This document shows, one piece after another, positions 1-5,978 of a DNA stretch of 7,302 nucleotides. A model generated the notes under the pieces. It had not been told where the DNA came from and made no database searches. It saw only the letters and a list, made by a program, of their open reading frames with translations. Made by a program: the position numbers and the translations under genes. The stretch comes from Clostridiales bacterium (GTDB lineage: Bacteria > Bacillota_A > Clostridia > Saccharofermentanales > Saccharofermentanaceae): contig JAGCGE010000269.1 of assembly GCA_017649745.1 (NCBI GenBank), positions 1-7,302 of the forward strand. Direction: 5' to 3'. Numbering within the stretch: the stretch's first letter is position 1; every line of letters begins with the position of its first letter.

Positions 1-787
1 ATTTTTTTGCTATCTGCTGATATACAGTAATCTGTTCATCATGGTTTACTATAAGCCAACTGTTTATTTGTTGTCCTCTCTCCTCAGCGTTACAATATAG
101 TTCATAGAAGGTACTGCTATTTAGAACTGTTTTTCCTGTACCTGCCTCTCCATCAATAAATACGAGTTGATTCTTCTTATTATTTCTTAAAGCGTCTTCG
201 ATCATCTGAACGATCTGTTCTTTCGCTTGTTCTTGACCAGGAGTTAATTTGTGAAGCGGAGACGCTTTGAAGATAGCTGAATCCTTAATAGAACTGATGG
301 TTGGGAATAATTCATTATTATACGCACGAAGTTTTTTCCATACCTCATTGAATATTGTTTCAAATTCATCTACCGGATAGTACTCTTTCTGAGGATTGCC
401 CCTTCCGTTATAAACTCTCTTAACACACTCGGCACTCATCATGTAATTGATCAATCTATTTTCAATATCCAGCGTTAATGATTTATTAAAATGCTCATGC
501 CCAATTATGTAGAGACTTGCATTTTCCTTGATAAGTTGATTTTGCCAAGATGAGATATTAGCCACTTCATCAAAGTGCTGTCTGGTTCTTTGAAATATAT
601 TATTAGATTCACCAACATAAACTTCATAATTATTGTTGGATTTAAGATTATGAACATATACAGTTGGATAGTTAACGATAATTCTTTTAGTCTTTTCGGA
701 CTCGTTCTGTCTGATCTGTTCTTCAAACTCATTTAGAGCATCTATATTGTCGCTTATTTTCCTTACAATTGGTTGCGCAATGGTCAT
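1..787 (-). CDS. GIY-YIG nuclease fused to DUF2075 (Schlafen-type P-loop) domain, 5' part only
   Basis: The frame is open from an ATG at 787 to the window edge, giving 262 residues; the C-terminus lies outside. The N-terminal domain resembles GIY-YIG endonucleases: YPTVYVH (residues 40-46) stands for the GIY strand, YEVYVGES (54-61) for YIG, followed by the usual R67 and H71 and an acidic residue, E109, in LDIENRL. A linker leads to the Walker A motif GEAGTGKT (213-220) inside NQLVFIDGEAGTGKTV, typical of DUF2075 (group 3 Schlafen-like ATPase/helicase domain). The start is supported by GAGG nine bases upstream. The family probably cuts or remodels nucleic acid; a role in phage defence is inference from the architecture and the accessory setting. 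It diverges from a plus-strand antitoxin-like remnant that overlaps its start. The domain call is firm; the biological role is not. Confidence 0.88.
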   Translation of the reverse strand, partial: MTIAQPIVRKISDNIDALNEFEEQIRQNESEKTKRIIVNYPTVYVHNLKSNNNYEVYVGESNNIFQRTRQHFDEVANISSWQNQLIKENASLYIIGHEHFNKSLTLDIENRLINYMMSAECVKRVYNGRGNPQKEYYPVDEFETIFNEVWKKLRAYNNELFPTISSIKDSAIFKASPLHKLTPGQEQAKEQIVQMIEDALRNNKKNQLVFIDGEAGTGKTVLNSSTFYELYCNAEERGQQINSWLIVNHDEQITVYQQIAKK

Positions 788-997
788 ATCAAGAATCCTC
801 AACTTAATGCAGAAACAATCTCACAATTACATTTTATATTATACGCTCATACGATAATAGTCTTCTTTTCTACACCAATATATGAATTGCACGGCCAGAC
901 ACCTATAGAATTATCGCAAAGTGAAGAAGGCAAAAGTGCACTAAGATTGTTCATTCAATATTTAGGGACGCTGAAAAACGCCGGTTCAGGAATGTAA
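773..997 (+). pseudogene. Remnant resembling the C-terminal domain of Xre/MbcA/ParS-type antitoxins
   Basis: A 74-codon frame can start only at a TTG (773) that lies inside the 5' end of the divergent nuclease gene, and no ribosome binding site is obvious. Its second half, TPIYELHGQTPIELSQSEEG, then a hydrophobic stretch ending YLGTLKN, matches the pattern of the antitoxin MbcA/ParS toxin-binding domain (TPN..L.G.TP.ELL.tEeG). Such domains normally follow a helix-turn-helix of 60-100 residues and pair with a RES-type toxin; neither is present here. It is best read as the 3' scrap of an antitoxin-like gene whose 5' part was replaced by the neighbouring gene. The family assignment rests on pattern recognition over about 40 residues and is tentative. 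Confidence 0.35.
838..843 (-). promoter_or_regulatory. Possible -10 box of the GIY-YIG/DUF2075 gene
   Basis: A perfect TATAAT on the minus strand lies about 50 bases upstream of the ATG at 787. No convincing -35 hexamer is found 16-18 bases further up, so this is only a candidate. Confidence 0.3.
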
Positions 998-1007
998 TAG
1001 TACAGAC

Positions 1008-1034
1008 AAAAAGGATTCCGAGACATTCTCGAAA
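1008..1034 (-). terminator. Rho-independent terminator downstream of the tRNA-Arg 3' half (copy 1)
   Basis: On the minus strand TTTCGAGA and TCTCGGAA (one G-U pair) form an 8-bp stem around a 3-base loop (1016-1034), followed by TCCTTTTTG. It begins 11 bases after the CCA end of the tRNA relic, where a tRNA terminator would be. A diverged version follows copy 2. Confidence 0.65.
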
Positions 1035-1045
1035 CCCCTGTATAT

Positions 1046-1090
1046 TGGTGTTCGCGAGCGGATTCGAACCGCTGGCCTTCCGCTTAGGAG
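1046..1090 (-). tRNA. tRNA-Arg(CCU), 3' half only (attachment-site relic, copy 1)
   Basis: Read on the minus strand, this is the 3' part of a tRNA: a seven-base anticodon loop with anticodon CCU (bases 1088-1086), the 3' strand of the anticodon stem, a five-base variable loop AGGCC, a perfect T arm (AGCGG, TTCGAAT, CCGCT), a 7-base acceptor strand, discriminator A and an encoded CCA. The bases before the loop cannot pair with the anticodon stem strand, and no D arm or 5' acceptor strand follows, so the tRNA is not functional. Identity with copy 2 stops at the 5' edge of the anticodon loop, a standard crossover position for tRNA-targeting tyrosine recombinases. Confidence 0.85.
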
Positions 1091-1223
1091 CTCAATGGAC
1101 GGAAACGAAAATGTAGAAAGGACAAGCATTTTCGAGATTACCCATTCATCTTCCGGCCACTTTTCCAGCCACCTGAGCAAATGATATGAGTTAAATAATT
1201 GCGAATCATTAGCATTCGATTAT

Positions 1224-1258
1224 TATACGAATAAGGAATGCTACTCCCTATTTGTATA
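1224..1258. terminator. Imperfect hairpin after the DUF4143 gene, possible terminator
   Basis: TATACGAATAAGG and CCCTATTTGTATA form a 13-bp stem with one mismatch and one G-U pair, with a 9-base loop. It lies about 20 bases past the minus-strand stop of the ATPase gene. There is no T run on either side, so it could equally be a protein-binding site. A smaller CGAAT/ATTCG hairpin sits next to it (about 1202-1218). Confidence 0.3.
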
Positions 1259-1276
1259 AGAGGTGATTGTGGGATT

Positions 1277-2437
1277 TCATTTATCTCCCCATTCTTTCCA
1301 TGACACGTATTTGATATTGTTAATATCGCAGGTAATATCTCCTAGATAGTAAACATAACCCTTGATATCTGCATCTCGAAGTTCAATATATTTGCGAACA
1401 TTTGCAGACTGTTTCTTTTCAGTCTCAGCATCACTTTTGACTTCCAATGCATATGTCTTATGCCAGTCAGCTATTACATCAACTTCAAATCCGTTTGTGT
1501 CTCTGAAAAAAGTAAGCTCAGCCTTGCGTCCCTTATTAAACCTTGATTTCAACAATTCTGCAACAGCCATTGTCTCGACAACCGCACCCTTGTATCTGGA
1601 AAGCAGTAATTCTTCTTTTGACTCTATTCTGAGCAGATAACACAATAGTCCGACATCGACAAAATACAACTTGGGTGTCTTGACGATGCTTCTTCCGAGA
1701 TTGTTTGTATCCGGTTCCAAAAGATGGACTATGAAAGAGTTTTCCAAGATCGAAAGCCAGGACTTGATCGTGTTCGCACTGACTCCTATCTCGCGTGAGA
1801 TACTCTCCATATTGAGCATCTGTCCGCTGTAGATCGCACAAAACTGAATAAACTTCTTAAACTGCGATAGATTAGATACGCGTATCTCATCGGCGACATC
1901 TCTCTCGATGTATGTGTCAATGTAATTTTCAAACCAGTCCTCACGATCAAAGTGCTTTGTGTCATCATAGAAAGGGGGATAGAAACCGTTAAAGGCATAA
2001 TCATAAGCTTCATCGCTAAGAATATCTGATGCGCTCAGTTCTGCTATCGACAGCGGAAGAAGATTTACGATTCCTATCCTTCCGGAAAGAGATTCCTTGA
2101 TCTTTTTCTTCAGCTTGAACTGTGAAGAACCTGTAAGAATATACTTTCCAGGATCGTACTTTTCACTGTCAACAATAAGCTTCAATGCATCAAAGAGTTC
2201 AGGCACTTTTTGTGCCTCATCAATAATTACTCCATCCTTGAAAGCTTTGATAAAGTCTCTAGGGTTGGATGCAGCGAGTTCTCTTACAGATTTATCATCA
2301 AAGGTTACATACCGCTTATTCGGAAACGTCTCCTTGACCAGTGTTGACTTACCGCTCTGTCTTGGACCTGTCACAGCTACAACAGAAAATTGTTGCGCCA
2401 AGCGTAATATTGGCTGTTTTGCAAATCTTTCTATCAT
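1277..2437 (-). CDS. AAA_14 / DUF4143 family ATP-binding protein
   Basis: The 386 residues have full family length. The N-terminal AAA_14 domain carries Walker A GPRQSGKST (24-32), Walker B VIIDEAQ (70-76) and sensor 1 LTGSSQF (101-107). A winged-helix-like segment follows (about 205-235, with ISREIGVSANTIKSWL). The C-terminal DUF4143 region has the residues of a PD-(D/E)XK-like fold: E288 in GAVVE, D320 in GFEVD, and E332/K334 in ALEVK. These ATPases are widespread and poorly characterised; roles in DNA handling, defence or toxin-antitoxin-like behaviour have been suggested, and none is proven here. The ATG is preceded by GAGGG six bases upstream. The gene stands alone, with a regular repeat array over its promoter, so autoregulation through the winged helix is plausible. 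All key motifs are intact. Confidence 0.92.
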   Translation of the reverse strand: MIERFAKQPILRLAQQFSVVAVTGPRQSGKSTLVKETFPNKRYVTFDDKSVRELAASNPRDFIKAFKDGVIIDEAQKVPELFDALKLIVDSEKYDPGKYILTGSSQFKLKKKIKESLSGRIGIVNLLPLSIAELSASDILSDEAYDYAFNGFYPPFYDDTKHFDREDWFENYIDTYIERDVADEIRVSNLSQFKKFIQFCAIYSGQMLNMESISREIGVSANTIKSWLSILENSFIVHLLEPDTNNLGRSIVKTPKLYFVDVGLLCYLLRIESKEELLLSRYKGAVVETMAVAELLKSRFNKGRKAELTFFRDTNGFEVDVIADWHKTYALEVKSDAETEKKQSANVRKYIELRDADIKGYVYYLGDITCDINNIKYVSWKEWGDK

Positions 2438-2459
2438 AATGAGCCCTCGTGTTTATTAT

Positions 2460-2551
2460 ATTCCGAAGTTTACTCTTATCTAATTCCGAAGTCAACAAGC
2501 ATTAAATTCCGAAGTTATATATTATTGAATTCTGAAGTTATGATCACTTTT
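2460..2551. repeat. Four 11-bp direct repeats with an exact 23-bp period (operator array)
   Basis: ATTCCGAAGTT occurs at 2460, 2483 (last base C), 2506 and 2529 (ATTCTGAAGTT), each start exactly 23 bp after the previous one. The 12-bp intervals between them are unrelated. The array ends 22 bp from the ATPase start codon and covers its promoter. A fifth site is not found in phase; diverged, inverted relatives (CTCCGAAAGTT at 2565 and TTTCGGAAAG at 2595) lie further upstream. The most likely role is cooperative binding by a DNA-binding protein, perhaps the ATPase itself. Confidence 0.75.
2467..2495 (-). promoter_or_regulatory. Predicted promoter of the DUF4143 ATPase gene
   Basis: On the minus strand TTGACT (2495-2490) and TAAACT (2472-2467) are 17 bases apart, giving a leader of about 22 nt before the ATG at 2437. 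Repeat 2 of the 23-bp array overlaps the -35 box and repeat 1 overlaps the -10 box, so a protein bound to the repeats would control access. A TATAAT at 2460-2455 is an alternative but would leave almost no leader. Confidence 0.5.
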
Positions 2552-2668
2552 TGATCATCATTTTCTCCGAAAGTTAGTCACATTTACGAGTAAGTTTCGG
2601 AAAGCTAATAGAAAGTAGAGTGAACGGAAATGAGAGATGTTTAGTACTGGGACACTCTATGCAAACCA

Positions 2669-2746
2669 ATGAGCGCTGTTATTCGTTTAGCGACAGAAGA
2701 AGAGTAGAAAATGTCATGCTCAAGCTGAATTCAATGGCATTTATAT
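2669..2746 (+). pseudogene. Possible 5' scrap of a GNAT acetyltransferase gene
   Basis: The region 2552-2816 holds no intact gene. From an ATG at 2669 the plus strand reads MSAVIRLATEEE, like the first strand of many GNAT acetyltransferases, then hits a stop. One frame change continues it as ENVMLKLNSMAFI before another stop at 2744. No acetyl-CoA motif is present. The match is short and could be chance. Confidence 0.22.
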
Positions 2747-2816
2747 GATATCTGAGTTCCCAAAAACGATTCATAACCACTTCGGATTAAAATCTACCAG
2801 ATATATGACCTTAACA

Positions 2817-3896
2817 TCACTTAAGCTCAATAACAAAGCTCTTATATCCCGAAACCTTTGTCTCACTATAATCGAGTGTTCCTCCGTGAAGTGTCACTAT
2901 CTTTCTGGAGATCGACAATCCAAGGCCGCTTCCGTTTCCGGTCTTTCTGGAATCATCACCTGTTCTGAACGGCTCGAAAAGTCCCTCTTTAAGTTCATCA
3001 GATATAACAGGACCATTATCCGAGACAAGTATCTCTATATGTCCGCCGGAAGACCTCTTATCTGTCAGAATGACTTTTACGTCGATGCCTTCATGATTAT
3101 GCTTTACTGCGTTACCCAAAAGGTTGGTGATAACTCTCTTCATCTGAGCGACATCAAAAGAATACATTACAGGCTCCTGGGGTATATCCGCATCCAGTGA
3201 CATATTCTTCTTCTCAAATCGTATATAGTTATCAGCCGTTACCTGTCGGAGCAGTTCTGCAATATCACTCTCTTCTTTCGTGAGATTATATTCCGCACTT
3301 CCGAGTTTGGCATATTCGAGCATCTCTTCCAAAAGTGCATTCGCATTTCCCGTCTGCTCGATTATGGTGTCCAGATATTGCTCTCTAGTCTTTTCGTCCA
3401 GATTTCCTTCTTTGATGATCCTGGCATACCCTAAGATCATGGTCATAGGAGTCTTAAGATCATGGGCGATCTCTGCATACAGCTTTCTGTTCTTCTCGTT
3501 GGCATCTTTCTCTAGTTCCCTGGCCTTTTTAAGGCTTTCCACCATAGAATTGAAATTGTCTTCAATGAGACCGAATTCCATTCCGTCCAAGTTCCTTATC
3601 TGCTCATCGAGATTTCCTTCTTTTACTCTTTCCATACTCTTAGATATCTTTCGAACAGGTCTAACTATTCTCAAATAAATGATCACACCGATCACGACAA
3701 TAAAAATAAGCCATACGATCGTTTTGAATACAAATGCAATCTTAGAAGGATCTCCGACTTCTCCTACAGAATTCCATCCTTCAGCAGCGCTCTTGGCAAA
3801 ATCATTCACACTGATCTGAAGCGCCAACGCGACAACGAAGAAAAAGAGCAAAGTCAGAAGGAGTGTCCCTATCGAAAATCCGTGTTTCTTATTCAC
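2817..3896 (-). CDS. Two-component sensor histidine kinase with HAMP domain and very short external loop
   Basis: The 359 residues comprise two membrane helices (about 10-30 and 54-76), a HAMP linker (about 77-130), a HisKA domain with phospho-acceptor H145 in IAHDLKTPMTMILGYA, and an ATPase domain with N box NLLGNAVKHN (N262), G1 SDNGP (292-296), F box LFEPF and G2 GNGSGLGLS (320-328). All catalytic boxes are intact. Only about 24 residues lie outside the membrane, so the signal is probably sensed in or at the membrane or through a partner; the CPBP protein of the same cluster is a candidate. The GTG start directly follows the TAA of the regulator gene, and GGAGG, five bases before the GTG, lies inside that gene's last codons, so the two are translationally coupled. 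It phosphorylates the adjacent regulator. Confidence 0.93.
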   Translation of the reverse strand: MNKKHGFSIGTLLLTLLFFFVVALALQISVNDFAKSAAEGWNSVGEVGDPSKIAFVFKTIVWLIFIVVIGVIIYLRIVRPVRKISKSMERVKEGNLDEQIRNLDGMEFGLIEDNFNSMVESLKKARELEKDANEKNRKLYAEIAHDLKTPMTMILGYARIIKEGNLDEKTREQYLDTIIEQTGNANALLEEMLEYAKLGSAEYNLTKEESDIAELLRQVTADNYIRFEKKNMSLDADIPQEPVMYSFDVAQMKRVITNLLGNAVKHNHEGIDVKVILTDKRSSGGHIEILVSDNGPVISDELKEGLFEPFRTGDDSRKTGNGSGLGLSISRKIVTLHGGTLDYSETKVSGYKSFVIELK

Positions 3897-4580
3897 TTAA
3901 TCCTCCATACGATATCCGAGGCCCCTTATCGTTTTGATATGGTCACCGCTGTCATCGGATATCTTTGCCCTAAGCTTACTGATACCCACCATAATGCTGT
4001 TGTCGTCAGGAATGATGCTGTTATCCCAGACTGCTTCATATATCTGATTCTTGGTAAGAACTTTTCCTTTGTTTATCATGAAATATTCGAGCATCTTATA
4101 TTCGAGAGCAGTAAGTTCAACAGGCTTACCTGACTTGGTAAGAGCCTTGAAATTAAGATCCAGAACCAGATTACCGCATGTTATTGTCTTCTTTTCTTCC
4201 TCTGCCCCGCGGTCATAACCGTAACACCTTCTAATGTTGGCAGAGACTCTTGCAGCAGCTTCCAGCGGATCAAAAGGCTTAACGATATAATCATCGGCAC
4301 CGATCGAGAATCCCTTTACCTTGTCGAGCGTATCGCCCTTCGCCGTCAGGAACATAACCGGTACGTTACTTATCTCGCGAAGCTTGGTCACAAACTCGTA
4401 ACCGTCGCATACAGGCATCATTATATCCGTAAGGACTATATCTGCCTTTTCTCTCGAAAAAGTTTCGAGTGCTTCCCTTCCGTCTCCGGCACATACTACA
4501 CTCATTCCCTGCATCTCAAGACAGACCTTCAATATCTCAGTTATCTTGGGTTCATCGTCAACAACCAGTACTTTGTACAC
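3897..4580 (-). CDS. OmpR/PhoB-family response regulator
   Basis: The 227 residues comprise a receiver domain with acidic pair D8/D9, phospho-acceptor D52 (LTDIMMP), switch T79 and K101 (IVKPFD), and a C-terminal winged helix (about 130-225) with the family signatures LTALEYKMLEYF and IRGLGYRM. Length and motifs are normal. It starts at GTG (4580), with a purine-rich GGAAAG stretch upstream. It is translationally coupled to the kinase gene. A direct repeat with an 11-bp period upstream of the CPBP gene has the geometry bound by this family and is its likely target. Function of the regulon is inferred from context only: control of a CPBP membrane protease, as seen in some bacteriocin-immunity loci. 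Confidence 0.94.
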   Translation of the reverse strand: MYKVLVVDDEPKITEILKVCLEMQGMSVVCAGDGREALETFSREKADIVLTDIMMPVCDGYEFVTKLREISNVPVMFLTAKGDTLDKVKGFSIGADDYIVKPFDPLEAAARVSANIRRCYGYDRGAEEEKKTITCGNLVLDLNFKALTKSGKPVELTALEYKMLEYFMINKGKVLTKNQIYEAVWDNSIIPDDNSIMVGISKLRAKISDDSGDHIKTIRGLGYRMED

Positions 4581-4779
4581 GTTCTTTTCTTTCCTTTCCG
4601 AGCATCATATAACCGGTGATCATCGCAATAGCAACAGCTACTATGATAACGACGCTGCATACACACTAATACTATACCAAATGTTACCCGTTTTTTCGAA
4701 AACATGGACAAGGATGAATCCGACTGCAAGGCACTGAATGAAAGTCTACAACTGAAAACCGTGCATGAGCGTATCCCAT
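4558..4779 (-). pseudogene. Decayed second CPBP-family membrane protein (3' part)
   Basis: Between the CPBP gene and the regulator gene the minus strand reads EWDTLMHGFQL, a stop (4748-4746), then TFIQCLAVGFILVHVFEKTG and NIWYSISVYAA, then a stop (4643-4641). After a frame change near 4653 it continues as a hydrophobic helix, VVIIVAVAIAMITGYMML, and a charged tail, GKERKERV, ending at 4558 inside the regulator gene. LMHG followed by an alternating hydrophobic helix and EKTGNIWYSI is the motif 2-to-motif 3 region of clostridial CPBP proteases, where an HxxxN motif would normally come next. The 5' half and motif 1 are missing, so this is a leftover of a second CPBP gene, perhaps once the direct partner of the regulator. 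Confidence 0.55.
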
Positions 4780-5679
4780 TCACGACTTGTTTTTTTGAAA
4801 TCCTTTTAGCACTGCGGGTAGAATAAGTACCACAGCTATTGCGATAGTAATTAGTGTCACAGGCATATCAAAAAGGATAATAGTGCCTCTGCCCTCTGCC
4901 ATTCTGATTTCTATAACGTTAAAATATGCCAGCACAAATGCAATCGTCTTCAGCAAATTACCAAACATATGACACAGTATGGATGCTAATGGATTTTTCG
5001 TCACCAACAACAATATGCAAAAAATCGTTGCATCTACCAATGCTCCCAATATATTGCTGGGATGCATTAACGCAAAAACAACAGTCAAAATAGCAAGGAT
5101 CACAATTCTATTCTTTCCGGTTTTAATAACCGATGCCGGTATGATTCTAAAACACATCTCCTCGAGTACCGGCGCGATCAGAATTGCATGAATTGATGCC
5201 AGTATTTCTTCCTGAAATTCTGTTCTACTGTATATAACAGGAACCAACGTTACACAGGCTGCTCCGCCGCGAATCCAGTAAAGCAAACGATATACAGACA
5301 CGAGACTAAGTAGGGCTATTCCCAGATACATCATCCCTTGATAAGCAGTAAGTTTTCGGAAACGGAAATCATTAGCACCTGGGAATACTCGAGGCAGGAC
5401 TTTTACCCATAGCACAAATATACCAACAAGGGCTACAATTTCAACAAGATTACCTAGCATAGTCTGTATGAAACTGCTTTCATCTTTAATGATCAGCAAT
5501 GACAACACATTGACTCCAAACGCCATACCAAATGATAGGATAATGATGATCGTCTTTAAGAAATTGTGTTGTTTTTCTTTGCTCATTTCTATTGCTTCAT
5601 CCTTTTTTACTGACGTTTCAAGCGTTTTTGTATTTTTCGAGTTCATTATGGCGTTATTCCCTAATTGCTTTAACATCAT
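4780..5679 (-). CDS. CPBP family intramembrane glutamic endopeptidase
   Basis: This is a 299-residue polytopic membrane protein with about seven hydrophobic segments and a charged N-terminal tail of about 40 residues. The three CPBP (Abi/CAAX-protease-like) motifs are intact: EExxxR as EEMCFR (E173, E174, R178), FxxxH as FALMH (F202-H206) and HxxxN as HMFGN (H237-N241). Relatives cleave membrane-embedded substrates and include bacteriocin self-immunity proteins and CAAX-type proteases; the substrate here is unknown. Two ATGs in a row begin the frame, and AAGGAG lies four bases before the first and seven before the second, so either may be used. It is the first gene of the minus-strand cluster with the two-component system and has its own promoter with a probable regulator site. 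No peptide precursor gene is visible nearby. Confidence 0.9.
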   Translation of the reverse strand: MMLKQLGNNAIMNSKNTKTLETSVKKDEAIEMSKEKQHNFLKTIIIILSFGMAFGVNVLSLLIIKDESSFIQTMLGNLVEIVALVGIFVLWVKVLPRVFPGANDFRFRKLTAYQGMMYLGIALLSLVSVYRLLYWIRGGAACVTLVPVIYSRTEFQEEILASIHAILIAPVLEEMCFRIIPASVIKTGKNRIVILAILTVVFALMHPSNILGALVDATIFCILLLVTKNPLASILCHMFGNLLKTIAFVLAYFNVIEIRMAEGRGTIILFDMPVTLITIAIAVVLILPAVLKGFQKNKS

Positions 5680-5723
5680 ATGTCTCCTTAACCATTTGAT
5701 CTATGGATTAATGATAAAAAACG

Positions 5724-5764
5724 ATTATTTCCCCTGTCTGATCGAAACCTTAACGTAACCTTAA
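5724..5764 (-). promoter_or_regulatory. CPBP promoter with OmpR/PhoB-type direct-repeat operator
   Basis: On the minus strand TTAAGGT (5764-5758), four bases, then TTAAGGT (5753-5747) give the 11-bp period typical of OmpR/PhoB-family regulators. The second box coincides with the -35 position: exactly 17 bases separate TAAGGT (5752-5747) from AATAAT (5729-5724). A poor -35 hexamer covered by an activator site is the classic layout of a regulator-activated promoter. The leader would be about 38 nt. Confidence 0.6.
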
Positions 5765-5784
5765 GAGCAAAAAAGAATTATCAG

Positions 5785-5817
5785 AAAATAAAACAGGAGT
5801 TCCGAAAAACTCGAAAC
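5785..5817 (-). terminator. Rho-independent terminator downstream of the tRNA-Arg 3' half (copy 2)
   Basis: On the minus strand GTTTCGA and TCGGAAC (one G-U pair) pair around a five-base loop (5817-5799), followed by TCCTGTTTTATTTT. It holds the same place as the copy 1 terminator, 11 bases past the CCA. Confidence 0.6.
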
Positions 5818-5828
5818 ACCTGAATAAC

Positions 5829-5873
5829 TGGTGTTCTCGAGCGGATTCGAACCGCTGGCCTTCCGCTTAGGAG
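5829..5873 (-). tRNA. tRNA-Arg(CCU), 3' half only (attachment-site relic, copy 2)
   Basis: This is the same 3' half as copy 1: anticodon loop with CCU (bases 5871-5869), anticodon-stem strand, variable loop, T arm, acceptor strand, A and CCA. One base differs, in the acceptor strand (CGAGAAC here, CGCGAAC in copy 1). The sequence before the loop again cannot form the anticodon stem, so this copy also lacks its 5' half. Two truncated copies imply at least two insertions at one tRNA gene, with the intact gene outside the window. Confidence 0.85.
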
Positions 5874-5978
5874 ATGCGAACCCGAACCCGAAAACATAGA
5901 AAGGACAGGCTTTCTCCGGATTTTATTTTTTCTTTTCATCCACGTTTCCATCCACTTAAGATGAAGATTTGGCTTTTT

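Larger units (their letters stand above)
1008..1172 (-). repeat. Direct repeat copy 1: attachment module (terminator, tRNA 3' half, conserved flank)
   Basis: This block corresponds to 5785-5956. From 1046 to 1172 the two copies align without gaps: 44 of 45 bases in the tRNA half, then a diverged flank holding an identical AGAAAGGACA (1115-1124), then two CCAC-ending motifs 12 bp apart (CCGGCCAC, then TTTTCCAGCCAC). Similar length and motif placement, but lower identity than in the tRNA core, suggest ends of related but different elements rather than a recent duplication. The paired motifs could be integrase arm sites (inference). Confidence 0.65.
1046..5828. mobile_element. Candidate integrase-less genomic module bounded by tRNA-Arg(CCU) att repeats
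   Basis: Two direct copies of a tRNA-Arg 3' half bracket 4,783 bp of accessory genes: an AAA_14/DUF4143 ATPase, the CPBP protease and its decayed relative, and a two-component system. No integrase, excisionase, relaxase or replication gene is visible. The layout fits a cis-mobilisable element or one layer of an accretion array in a tRNA gene, in which each insertion leaves another 3' half behind. Because the tRNA lies on the minus strand, the intact gene is predicted beyond the right edge. The repeats are clear; the claim that the segment moves as a unit is inference. Confidence 0.5.
5785..5956 (-). repeat. Direct repeat copy 2: attachment module
   Basis: This block matches 1008-1172: terminator, tRNA 3' half, a 24-bp diverged segment, an identical AGAAAGGACA (5898-5907), then CCAC-ending motifs 12 bp apart (TTCATCCAC, then GTTTCCATCCAC) at the same offset from the tRNA as in copy 1. 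It marks the junction between the two-component module and the CRISPR remnant. Confidence 0.65.

Noticed and set aside
986..1180. Open reading frame containing GRPAVRIRSRTP across the tRNA half, and its counterpart at 5781-6107
   Set aside because: The shared peptide is just the translated tRNA 3' half; the rest is not conserved as protein.
1362..2483. Several 90-130 codon plus-strand frames opposite the DUF4143 ATPase gene
   Set aside because: They are antisense shadows of a gene with full domain support and have no ribosome binding sites or recognisable motifs.
2460..2551. The 23-bp periodic repeats as a mini CRISPR array or plasmid iterons
   Set aside because: The repeat is only 11 bp with 12-bp intervals, it sits on a promoter, and no replication initiator or AT-rich origin region is nearby.
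2541..2557. TGATCA palindrome pair around a short T run
   Set aside because: TGATCA is a 6-bp palindrome expected by chance in AT-rich DNA; no T run placement or context supports a terminator or a known operator.
2808..2825. A second TTAAGGT-like double box near the kinase stop codon
   Set aside because: The second half reads CTTAAGT with a 10-bp rather than 11-bp offset, and it lies at the 3' end of the kinase gene with no promoter or gene to control.
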